Source: DATEMK01 sp035275625 (GTDB lineage: Bacteria; Bacteroidota; Bacteroidia; AKYH767-A; OLB10). Taken from it: a stretch of DNA of 12,075 nucleotides. Location of the stretch: the NCBI GenBank assembly GCA_035275625.1, contig DATEMK010000313.1, positions 1 to 12,075 on the forward strand, read 5' to 3'. The translations under genes and the position numbers were made by a program. Position 1 is the first letter of the stretch, and the number at the start of each line of letters is the position of its first letter. This document shows, one piece after another, positions 6,127 to 12,075 of the stretch. The notes under the pieces are model-generated. The model had not been told where the DNA came from, made no database searches, and saw nothing but the letters and a program-made list of their open reading frames with translations.

Positions 6127-7896
6127 TCAGGCTTCTGCCAGCCTCTTAAACTGTATTTCATAAAGCTGTTTATACAATCCGCTTTTTTTCAAAAGCTCCT
6201 GGTGCGTTCCTGTTTCTTTTATTTCACCATGATCAAGAACAATTATTTTATCGGCATTCTGAACGGTGGCAAGACGGTGTGCAATTACAAGCGATGTGCG
6301 GTTCTCTGTTAAAACTTTTGTCGCCTTAATAATCAATTCCTCCGATTCTGAGTCAATGGAGGAAGTAGCTTCATCAAGAATTAAAATTCTGGGATCGTAA
6401 ACATAGGCTCTTATAAAAGAAATCAGTTGCCTTTGCCCCATAGATAACATGCCACCGCGTTCCTGAACATTGAAATCATAAGTGCCGGGAAGTTTTTCAA
6501 TAAAACTTTCCGCTCCTACTCTTTCCGCACCTTCCCTGATTTGTTTCATGGTAATGCCGGGATTATTAAGTGAAATATTATTGGCTATAGAATCAGAAAA
6601 TAAAAATACATCCTGCAGGACCAAACCGATTTTGCTTCTCAATGAATACAACTCATATTCTCTTATATCCACTCCATCCAGTAAAATAGATCCTTTTTTA
6701 ATTTCGTAAAAGCGATTAAGCAAATTAATGATGGTGGTTTTTCCAGCACCTGTAGCGCCCACAAAAGCAACCGTGCTGCCGGCATCAACTTCAAAGCTTA
6801 CATCCTTTAAAATCCATTCTGCATTTTCATCATCATAAGAGAACCATACATTTTTAAAAACAATGCTTCCTTTCACTGCGTCAGCCGGTATGGTTCCTTT
6901 ATTATGAGAGACTGCCGCAGGTTCATCAAGAATTTTAAAAATCCTTTCAGAGCTTACCATTCCCATTTGCAGCGTATTAAATTTATCCGCCAGCTCACGA
7001 ATGGGGCGAAAAAGCAAATTGATATACATAATGAATGCAACCAGGTTACCAAAACTCGTCATCCCTTTAATAACACCATGCGCGCCCCACCACACAAGCA
7101 AACCGATAGATATGGCGGAAAGGATTTCTACTACAGGAAAAAAAATGCTGTAATACCAGACGGAGCGGATATTAGCATCACGGTGCGCTATGTTTATTTT
7201 ATCAAACCGCTTCATTTCTTCTTCTTCCCTGTTAAACATTTGAACGATTTTCATTCCTGTAAGGTGCTCCTGGACAAACGTGTTCAGATGCGCCACTTGC
7301 GTCCGGACATCCTTAAAAGCATCTTTGATTTTGTTTTGAAAAATGCGCGTGGCAATTACTAAAAAAGGGATTGCGCTAAGGCTGATGAGTGTTAATCTCC
7401 AGTCTGTAAAAAACATGAATGCAATAATTACAAGAAGGGTGATGATGTCACCAATGATAATGATCAGTCCTTCTGAAAAAATATCGGCAATCGTTTCCAT
7501 GTCTGAAATTTCTCTTGTTACCAATGTGCCAATGGGAGTGGTGTCAAAATATTTCAAACGGAAATTCAAAATCGTGGAATACAATTTTACTCTCATATCT
7601 TTCACTACCTGCTGTCCCAGGAGATTGACCATGTAATTATGGTAGAATTGCATGGCTGACTGAAGCAATAAAATTCCGAACATCAGCAGGGTCATCCATA
7701 ACAACATTTCACTGTCAGAAACAGCCACATACTTATCGAGTGTAATTTGTGTAAGCCACGGGCGCAAAGGGGAAATCCCCGCTATTAACAAAGTGAGAAA
7801 AACGGTTAAATAAAAAGTTTTCCTGTAAGGCGCTACAAATGTGAAAACTCTTTTTAAAATGGGAAAATCAAATGCTTTGCCGGTAATGGTAGCCAT
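6127..7896 (-). CDS. ABC exporter half-transporter (MsbA/MdlB-like, fused TMD-NBD)
   Basis: The product has 589 residues from the ATG at 7896; the TTG one codon earlier is unlikely. The N-terminal half (about 20-300) has the six-helix type I exporter fold, with hydrophobic segments near 29-47, 66-86, 140-165, 170-186 and 250-295. The nucleotide-binding domain follows: Walker A GATGAGKTT (380-388), Q-loop Gln428 in LVLQDVFLF, signature LSMGQ (484-488), Walker B ILILDE (504-509) with the D-loop SSID, and the switch His540 in LVIAHRLAT. All catalytic elements are present, so it should form an active homodimer or heterodimer exporting a lipid, drug or peptide across the inner membrane. It lies 14 bp downstream of truA on the same strand and is probably co-transcribed. 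No dedicated substrate-biosynthesis gene is adjacent, so the substrate is unknown. Confidence 0.92.
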   Translation of the reverse strand: MATITGKAFDFPILKRVFTFVAPYRKTFYLTVFLTLLIAGISPLRPWLTQITLDKYVAVSDSEMLLWMTLLMFGILLLQSAMQFYHNYMVNLLGQQVVKDMRVKLYSTILNFRLKYFDTTPIGTLVTREISDMETIADIFSEGLIIIIGDIITLLVIIAFMFFTDWRLTLISLSAIPFLVIATRIFQNKIKDAFKDVRTQVAHLNTFVQEHLTGMKIVQMFNREEEEMKRFDKINIAHRDANIRSVWYYSIFFPVVEILSAISIGLLVWWGAHGVIKGMTSFGNLVAFIMYINLLFRPIRELADKFNTLQMGMVSSERIFKILDEPAAVSHNKGTIPADAVKGSIVFKNVWFSYDDENAEWILKDVSFEVDAGSTVAFVGATGAGKTTIINLLNRFYEIKKGSILLDGVDIREYELYSLRSKIGLVLQDVFLFSDSIANNISLNNPGITMKQIREGAERVGAESFIEKLPGTYDFNVQERGGMLSMGQRQLISFIRAYVYDPRILILDEATSSIDSESEELIIKATKVLTENRTSLVIAHRLATVQNADKIIVLDHGEIKETGTHQELLKKSGLYKQLYEIQFKRLAEA

Positions 7897-7968
7897 CAAC
7901 GAATAACGAATTAATAATTTTTTATTTCTGATTTCCGATCTCTGATTTCAGACTTCTGACTTCTGACA
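7897..7968 (+). repeat. Composite repeat: CGAAT boxes plus six TCTGACT-like heptads
   Basis: Positions 7900-7912 carry CGAATAACGAATT, matching the inverted module at 4870-4900 read on the minus strand. Positions 7927-7968 are six uninterrupted seven-base units: TCTGATT, TCCGATC, TCTGATT, TCAGACT, TCTGACT, TCTGACA. Module order and orientation match the element at 2188-2250. The array lies within the 3' end of truA, and the CGAAT boxes cover the truA stop codon and the gap before the ABC gene. Confidence 0.7.
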
Positions 7969-8738
7969 TCAAACGGAAATTCAAACTCTCTGTCAATTTT
8001 TAAATACGGATATTCAATTTTTGAAAGATACAATCCGCATGCATCCACTGAAGCACCTGCTGCGGACCGTTCTTTGTTTTCAATTATTTTTTTGAAATCT
8101 TCCAGTGTTAAATCCCGCTTTCCAATTTGAAGCAACGTTCCTACTATCGCTCTCACCATTCCTCTCAGAAACCGGTTTGCTGAAATAGTGAATTTATGAA
8201 ACCCGTTTTTCTCTTCCCATTTTGCTTCCGATATTTTACAGATAGTATGTTTTACCTGCGTCCTTGACTTGCTGAAACATTTGAAATCGTTATATTCTGA
8301 AAGAATTTTACATGCTTCATTCAATGCAGGAACATCCACATCATAAAACATGGCTGCAACGTATTCTTTTAAAAACGGATTTTTACCCCGGCATAAATAA
8401 TATTCATACGTCCGGGAAATTGCATTGAATCTTACACTTGCAGCTTCCTTTACAGGATAAAAATCAAAAATAGAAATATCATTCGGAAGCAGGCTGTTCA
8501 GCTGATGCACAAATTTATATTTATCGTTTATTTCATTCGCTGAATCAAATTGCGCAAAGAATTGTTTTGCATGAACCCCCGCATCTGTTCTTCCACAGCC
8601 GATGGTTTCAATTTCAGTGTTAAGCAGAACAGATAATGCACGGTTAATTTTTTCCTGGACAGAAACTGCATTGTCCTGGATTTGCCATCCGCTGTAATGC
8701 GTCCCTTTAAAGCAAAACTCAAGAAAATAACGGGGCAT
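7911..8738 (-). CDS. truA: tRNA pseudouridine(38-40) synthase TruA
   Basis: The product has 275 residues. TruA isomerises uridines 38-40 in the anticodon stem-loop of many tRNAs, in the cytoplasm and without cofactor. Visible family features are the N-terminal RYFLEFCFKGTHYSGWQIQ, the catalytic loop GRTDAGVHA (49-57) with nucleophile Asp52, SVRFNAISRTYEYYL (101-115), FKCFSKSRTQVKH (152-164) and RFLRGMVRAIVGTL (189-202). The start is the ATG at 8738-8736, with no Shine-Dalgarno. Oddly, the last 18 residues (258-275) are not TruA-like. They are encoded by the heptanucleotide array at 7927-7968 and contain two copies of a seven-residue unit, RSQKSEI and RDRKSEI. The conserved core appears to end near EFPFD. 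The ABC exporter gene follows after 14 bp. Confidence 0.95.
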   Translation of the reverse strand: MPRYFLEFCFKGTHYSGWQIQDNAVSVQEKINRALSVLLNTEIETIGCGRTDAGVHAKQFFAQFDSANEINDKYKFVHQLNSLLPNDISIFDFYPVKEAASVRFNAISRTYEYYLCRGKNPFLKEYVAAMFYDVDVPALNEACKILSEYNDFKCFSKSRTQVKHTICKISEAKWEEKNGFHKFTISANRFLRGMVRAIVGTLLQIGKRDLTLEDFKKIIENKERSAAGASVDACGLYLSKIEYPYLKIDREFEFPFDVRSQKSEIRDRKSEIKNY

Positions 8739-8812
8739 AATAAGTTCAGAATTTTAATTTTAATTACCTGGCAGGACACTGAAAAAGCGTTCTGACAGGA
8801 ATTTTCAGTTTC

Positions 8813-8820
8813 CAAAAATA
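8813..8820 (-). promoter_or_regulatory. Candidate -7 promoter element for truA
   Basis: On the minus strand the sequence reads TATTTTTG, a full match to TAnnTTTG, 74 bp upstream of the truA ATG. A -33 TTG at the usual spacing is not evident. It overlaps the divergent control region of the Bat operon. Confidence 0.35.
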
Positions 8821-8835
8821 AGACTTTGCGTTTTC

Positions 8836-8915
8836 ATTTTAACTAAACATTAACACTCACATTACTTTACTGAGTTTAAATTTGCACCTCGAAAAAATTT
8901 TAACAGAACATTAAC
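8836..8915 (+). repeat. 19-bp direct repeat upstream of the Bat operon
   Basis: ATTTTAACTAAACATTAAC at 8836-8854 and ATTTTAACAGAACATTAAC at 8897-8915 agree at 17 of 19 positions and are offset by 61 bp. Each is followed by a TTTGCA promoter-like motif (8881-8886 and 8954-8959). This is the layout expected of paired operator sites or a duplicated promoter, but no regulator is known to bind this sequence. Confidence 0.45.
8877..8884 (+). promoter_or_regulatory. Distal candidate -7 element of the Bat operon
   Basis: TAAATTTG fully matches TAnnTTTG, 99 bp before the moxR ATG, and lies between the two copies of the 19-bp direct repeat. No -33 TTG is visible at 17-23 bp. Use of this site would give a leader of roughly 95 bases. 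Confidence 0.35.
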
Positions 8916-8927
8916 TTGCTGTTTCAC

Positions 8928-8957
8928 TTTGTATTCATTCATTTTACGAAAAATTTG
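8928..8957 (+). promoter_or_regulatory. Proximal candidate promoter of the Bat operon
   Basis: TTTG (8928-8931) and AAAATTTG (8950-8957) are separated by 18 bp, within the Bacteroidota -33/-7 spacing. The -7 box deviates from TAnnTTTG only at its first base. Transcription would start near 8962-8964, about 20 bp before the moxR start codon. Confidence 0.4.
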
Positions 8958-8983
8958 CAACATACAATTTCACAGACAAAATT

Positions 8984-9970
8984 ATGATGGACATAAAAGA
9001 AATTAACGAAAAAATTCAGCGTGAAAGCGCTTTTGTTGACTTGCTCAACATGGAAATAGGAAAAGTGATTGTCGGGCAAAAATATATGCTTGAGCGCCTT
9101 TTGATTGGTTTACTCTCGAACGGGCATTTATTACTGGAAGGTGTTCCCGGTTTGGCAAAGACGCTCGCAATAAAATCTCTGGCTTCCTCCATCCATGCAA
9201 AATTCAGCCGCATACAATTCACGCCTGATTTGCTGCCGGCTGATTTGATCGGAACAATGATTTACAACCAGCGAAAAGAAGAATTTACGGTGAGGAAAGG
9301 ACCCATTTTCGCGAATTTTATTTTGGCGGATGAAATCAACCGTGCTCCCGCCAAAGTGCAAAGCGCTTTGCTTGAAGCGATGCAGGAAAAGCAAGTTACG
9401 ATAGGTGATCAGACGTTTAAGCTGGAGGAGCCTTTTCTTGTCCTTGCCACTCAAAATCCATTGGAGCAGGAAGGAACTTATCCTCTACCTGAAGCGCAAC
9501 TGGACCGTTTCATGTTAAAAATTGTAGTCGGTTACCCGAACAGGGAAGAAGAAAAATTAATTATCCGGCAGAATCTTGCTCCTGATGGAATTACCATCAA
9601 CCCCATTCTGAAAACAGAAGATATTATGAATGCACGAAAGGCAGTGCGCGAAGTTTACATGGATGAAAAAATTGAAAAATATATTCTTGACATTGTTTTT
9701 GCTACCCGTTCTCCTAAAGAAAATAAGTTGCCGAAATTAGATCAGCTCATTAATTATGGAGGATCACCGCGCGCAAGCATTAATCTTGCCCTTGCTTCAA
9801 AGGCTTTTGCGTTTATAAGGCGCAGAGGATATGTCATTCCTGAAGACGTCCGCGCTGTTTGTCATGATGTACTGAGACACCGGATTGGCCTGACTTATGA
9901 AGCCGAAGCCGAAAACATTACACAGGAAAATATTATTAACGAAGTATTAAATGCAGTGGAAGTTCCATAA
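8984..9970 (+). CDS. MoxR-family AAA+ ATPase, first gene of the Bat operon
   Basis: The product has 328 residues and begins at tandem ATGs (8984/8987). The AAA_3 core shows Walker A GVPGLAKT (53-60), in which the Ala before Lys is normal for MoxR proteins. Other core features are TPDLLPADLIGT (80-91), Walker B FILADEINRAP (112-122) with Asp116-Glu117, sensor 1 ATQNP (155-159), the arginine-containing EAQLDRF (170-176), and sensor 2 GGSPRAS (259-265) in the C-terminal lid (about 245-325). MoxR ATPases act as chaperone-like remodelers together with VWA-domain partners, which fits the DUF58 gene 3 bp downstream and batA further on. It is cytoplasmic, and no Shine-Dalgarno precedes it. In Bacteroides the equivalent cluster was linked to aerotolerance; the exact client is unknown. 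Confidence 0.93.
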   Translation: MMDIKEINEKIQRESAFVDLLNMEIGKVIVGQKYMLERLLIGLLSNGHLLLEGVPGLAKTLAIKSLASSIHAKFSRIQFTPDLLPADLIGTMIYNQRKEEFTVRKGPIFANFILADEINRAPAKVQSALLEAMQEKQVTIGDQTFKLEEPFLVLATQNPLEQEGTYPLPEAQLDRFMLKIVVGYPNREEEKLIIRQNLAPDGITINPILKTEDIMNARKAVREVYMDEKIEKYILDIVFATRSPKENKLPKLDQLINYGGSPRASINLALASKAFAFIRRRGYVIPEDVRAVCHDVLRHRIGLTYEAEAENITQENIINEVLNAVEVP

Positions 9971-9973
9971 AAA

Positions 9974-10849
9974 ATGGAAACACAGGAACTATTAAAGAAA
10001 GTCCGCAAGATTGAAATTAAAACACGGGGATTATCCAGCCACATTTTCTCCGGTGAATATCATTCTGCTTTCAAAGGCCGCGGCATGGCTTTCAGCGAAG
10101 TGAGAGAATACCAGCCGGGCGATGATATCCGGAGCATTGACTGGAATGTCACCGCCCGGTTCAATCATCCGTATGTAAAAGTCTTTGAAGAAGAACGTGA
10201 ACTTACCGTAATGCTGCTTGTTGACATCAGCGGTTCGGGTTCATTCGGAACGAGAAAACAATTTAAAAAAGATCTGATTACGGAATTATGCGCTGTTCTT
10301 TCTTTTTCTGCCATCCAGAATAATGATAAGATTGGTGTGATTTTTTTCTCCGACAAAATTGAAAAGTTTATCACTCCGAAAAAAGGAAGATCGCATATTC
10401 TGAGAATTATCCGTGAGCTGATAGATTTCAAATTTGAATCCGGAGGAACTAACATCGGGGAAGCCCTCCGTTATTTTACGAATATGATCAAGAAAAGAAG
10501 CATTGCTTTTGTTATTTCTGATTTTATGAATGAAGGTTACGCAGACGCTTTAAAAATCGCTTCTAAAAAACACGATACCGTGGCCATCAGAATTTATGAT
10601 CACCGCGAAACCGAGATGCCTGATGCCGGTCTCATTCATTTCAAAGATGCGGAAACGGGAAAAACTATCCTGATAGATTCAGGCAATCCTGGAACGCGTA
10701 CAAAATATGCAGCAGGATGGCTGAAAAGAGATAAAGAATTATCCAGCCTGTTTGCGAAAACAGGAGTTGATTATGTCAACATCAGTACAGAACAAAATTA
10801 CGTGCAACCCCTGATGAATTTATTTAAGAAAAGAGAAAGCAGGTTTTAA
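9974..10849 (+). CDS. DUF58 (VWA-like) protein of the Bat operon
   Basis: The product has 291 residues. The hallmark DUF58 motif is YQPGDDIRSIDWN (46-58), followed by TARFNHPYVKVFEEERE. A von Willebrand factor A-like fold follows, with MIDAS-type residues DISGS (84-88), GGTN (157-160) and SDF (182-184), so metal binding is plausible. There is no signal peptide or membrane helix, so it is probably cytoplasmic or peripheral at the membrane, next to the MoxR ATPase. The start codon lies 3 bp after the moxR stop with no Shine-Dalgarno, which implies translational coupling in one transcript. MoxR plus DUF58 is among the commonest gene pairs of this ATPase family, and the DUF58 protein is taken to be its partner or adaptor. 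The family call is firm; the molecular role is not known. Confidence 0.92.
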   Translation: METQELLKKVRKIEIKTRGLSSHIFSGEYHSAFKGRGMAFSEVREYQPGDDIRSIDWNVTARFNHPYVKVFEEERELTVMLLVDISGSGSFGTRKQFKKDLITELCAVLSFSAIQNNDKIGVIFFSDKIEKFITPKKGRSHILRIIRELIDFKFESGGTNIGEALRYFTNMIKKRSIAFVISDFMNEGYADALKIASKKHDTVAIRIYDHRETEMPDAGLIHFKDAETGKTILIDSGNPGTRTKYAAGWLKRDKELSSLFAKTGVDYVNISTEQNYVQPLMNLFKKRESRF

Positions 10850-10891
10850 ATGATAATGGTTGAAATTTTTTTTGAAAATAAATTGAAGGAA

Positions 10892-11872
10892 ATGCAAAAG
10901 TATTTTTTCTTATTTGCAATTTCTATTTTTTCATTTATAAACGTTTATTCGCAGAACTTTTCTGCTGTTGCCAAAATTGATTCTGCTGAAATACTCATCG
11001 GCAAACAAGCGCGTGTTACGCTTGAACTGACACATCCGAAAAACCAGAAGATTCAATGGACGGAAATCCCGGATACACTCGGAAAAGTGGAAATTATTGA
11101 AAAAACAAAGATTGACACCGCCTTTGCCTCCGACTCCATTTCGGTCATTAATAAACAAGAACTTATTCTCACTTGTTTCGATTCGGGTTATTATGTGATC
11201 CCTCCATTCCGCTTCATCGATGCTTCCGACCCGGATACCAATAAAAATTTTGCAGAGACCCTGCCGTTATTGCTTACTGTAAAAACAATTCCTGTTGACA
11301 CAACAAAAGCGATAAAAGAAATTAAAGCCCCTGTTGAAGTTCCCTTTTCATTTGAAGATATTCTTCCTTATTCGCTCGGAGTTTTGATTTTAGCGGCAGC
11401 CGTTATTGTTGCCATTTTGCTTTATAAAAAATACAAAAAGAAACCTGTTACCAGGGTGTATGAGAAACCAAAGCGTCCTGCTCATGAAATTGCGATCGAA
11501 GAATTAAATAAACTGCGTGAAGAAAAGTTGTGGCAAAAAGGAGATTTCAAATATTATCACACACGGTTAACAGACATTATACGCCTGTACTTATGGCACC
11601 GTTATGATGTGAATGCAATGGAAATGACAACAGATGAAATCCTGGCAAATCACCCCATTAAACAATTGAACGGAGAAAGTTTTTCAAAATTGAAATACAT
11701 GCTTGAGCTTGCCGACTTTGTAAAGTTCGCAAAAGTGATTCCTGTTGCAAATGAAAACGAGCAATCTCTTTCTAATGCATTTGAATTTGTCAATGGAACA
11801 AAGTTAGTTGTTTCGCTTACCGCGAAAGCGCCCGAAGTTAAAACCCAGGCAGTAAAGGAGGTAACACAATGA
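10892..11872 (+). CDS. BatD-like membrane protein, third gene of the Bat operon
   Basis: I choose the ATG at 10892 (326 residues) because MQKYFFLFAISIFSFINVYS is a standard signal peptide cleaved before Gln21. The frame is open back to an ATG at 10850, directly after the DUF58 stop, and that longer form would bury the signal peptide. AAGGA lies only 1 bp before 10892, so translation signals do not settle the choice. Residues 22-132 look like the periplasmic beta-sandwich of BatD-type proteins (AKIDSAEILIGKQARVTLEL; CFDSGYYVIPPFRFID). One transmembrane helix lies at about 158-178, followed by a basic KKYKKK stop-transfer. The cytoplasmic tail (195-300) is helical, with IEELNKLREEKLW and YYHTRLTDIIRLYLWHRYDV, resembling DUF4381-like tails. 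It probably links periplasmic and cytoplasmic parts of the MoxR-VWA machinery. The stop overlaps the batA start. Confidence 0.8.
   Translation: MQKYFFLFAISIFSFINVYSQNFSAVAKIDSAEILIGKQARVTLELTHPKNQKIQWTEIPDTLGKVEIIEKTKIDTAFASDSISVINKQELILTCFDSGYYVIPPFRFIDASDPDTNKNFAETLPLLLTVKTIPVDTTKAIKEIKAPVEVPFSFEDILPYSLGVLILAAAVIVAILLYKKYKKKPVTRVYEKPKRPAHEIAIEELNKLREEKLWQKGDFKYYHTRLTDIIRLYLWHRYDVNAMEMTTDEILANHPIKQLNGESFSKLKYMLELADFVKFAKVIPVANENEQSLSNAFEFVNGTKLVVSLTAKAPEVKTQAVKEVTQ
11854..11861 (+). promoter_or_regulatory. Strong Shine-Dalgarno sequence for batA
   Basis: AAAGGAGG ends 7 bp before the ATG at 11869, a near-ideal match to the 16S anti-Shine-Dalgarno. None of the other genes in the window has anything comparable. 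It lies inside the last codons of the BatD-like gene (Val-Lys-Glu-Val) and fixes the batA start. Confidence 0.7.
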
Positions 11873-12075
11873 TGAATGACATCACTTTTGCTTATCCGAA
11901 TTTCTTTTACCTGCTGCTGCTGATTCCTTTGATGATCATCTGGCATTGGAAAGTGAACCACGGAAGAAAAACACAGGTTCGTTTATCTGACATCTCTGCA
12001 TTTAAAAACAAAAGGAAATCTTTTAAAGAAAGCATTCATCCGGTACCCGTATGGCTAAGAATAATTGCCGCCATA
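11869..12075 (+). CDS. batA: BatA-type VWA membrane protein (N-terminal part, runs off the window)
   Basis: Sixty-nine codons are visible and the gene continues past the window edge. The start ATG overlaps the previous stop as ATGA (11869-11872), and the Shine-Dalgarno at 11854-11861 supports this start. The N-terminus ITFAYPNFFYLLLLIPLMII is the family's opening: an aromatic 'F.P.FF' segment leading into the first membrane helix (about residues 11-26). It is followed by a basic stretch, then VRLSDISAFKNKRKSFKE and HPVPVWLRIIAAI, which leads into the second helix. In BatA proteins a periplasmic VWA domain follows and a final helix closes the protein; those parts lie outside the window. Position after moxR, DUF58 and the BatD-like gene is the usual one for batA, with batB and others expected next. 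Confidence 0.82.
   Translation, partial: MMNDITFAYPNFFYLLLLIPLMIIWHWKVNHGRKTQVRLSDISAFKNKRKSFKESIHPVPVWLRIIAAI

Noticed and set aside
6127..8738. ABC exporter plus PLD protein as part of a toxin-export or defence module
   Set aside because: The ABC gene belongs with truA on the minus strand and the PLD protein has the features of a cardiolipin synthase on the opposite strand. There is no peptidase domain, precursor peptide or nuclease-type context.
8778..8809. Inverted repeat ACTGAAAA/TTTTCAGT (8-bp stem, 16-base loop) upstream of truA
   Set aside because: The loop is long, there is no T-tract, and it would lie mostly at or upstream of the likely truA transcription start. It may be chance in AT-rich DNA or part of a regulator site, but there is no evidence for either.
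8528..8815. 95-codon minus-strand open frame overlapping the start of truA in another frame
   Set aside because: It reads through the truA 5' region and the divergent promoter, shows no domain, and TruA accounts for the DNA.

Overview
The window looks like chromosomal DNA of a member of the Bacteroidota, probably an uncultured or environmental lineage. The evidence is the gene content (a TonB-dependent receptor with an N-terminal CarboxypepD_reg-like domain, a moxR-DUF58-Bat gene cluster, a DUF2461 protein), several intergenic matches to the Bacteroidota -7 promoter element TAnnTTTG, the near absence of Shine-Dalgarno sequences, and AT-rich DNA (roughly 40% GC by eye). No tRNA, rRNA, CRISPR array, transposase, integrase or phage gene is visible.

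Layout. Positions 3-125 hold the 3' end of a plus-strand gene with a SHOCT-type C-terminus. It converges on a minus-strand DUF2461 gene (140-832). Next on the plus strand come a small mono-heme cytochrome c lipoprotein (936-1259), about 260 bp with little in it, a secreted CarboxypepD_reg-like protein (1519-2181), a TonB-dependent receptor with a GTG start (2262-4805) closed by a probable intrinsic terminator, and a two-HKD cardiolipin synthase/phospholipase D protein (4906-6090). Convergent to it is a minus-strand pair, truA (8738-7911) then an ABC exporter half-transporter (7896-6127). A 245-bp divergent intergenic region leads into a tightly packed plus-strand operon: moxR ATPase (8984-9970), DUF58 protein (9974-10849), a BatD-like membrane protein (10892-11872) and the start of batA (11869 to the window edge).

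How the genes work together. moxR, DUF58, the BatD-like gene and batA form the known Bacteroidota 'Bat' (aerotolerance-associated) cluster, in which a MoxR AAA+ ATPase is thought to act with VWA-domain proteins at the inner membrane and periplasm. The cardiolipin synthase, ABC exporter, TonB receptor and cytochrome lipoprotein are ordinary envelope functions, with no sign that they form one pathway.

The best observations are in the non-coding and repeat layer. A composite dispersed element (a CGAAT-rich module followed by a TCTGACT heptanucleotide array) occurs at 2188-2250 and 7897-7968, and an inverted CGAAT module lies at 4870-4900. The 7927-7968 array has become the C-terminal tail of TruA, where it encodes a seven-residue repeat. 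A 19-bp direct repeat with a 61-bp offset precedes the Bat operon. I see no convincing wholly undescribed multi-gene system in this window.
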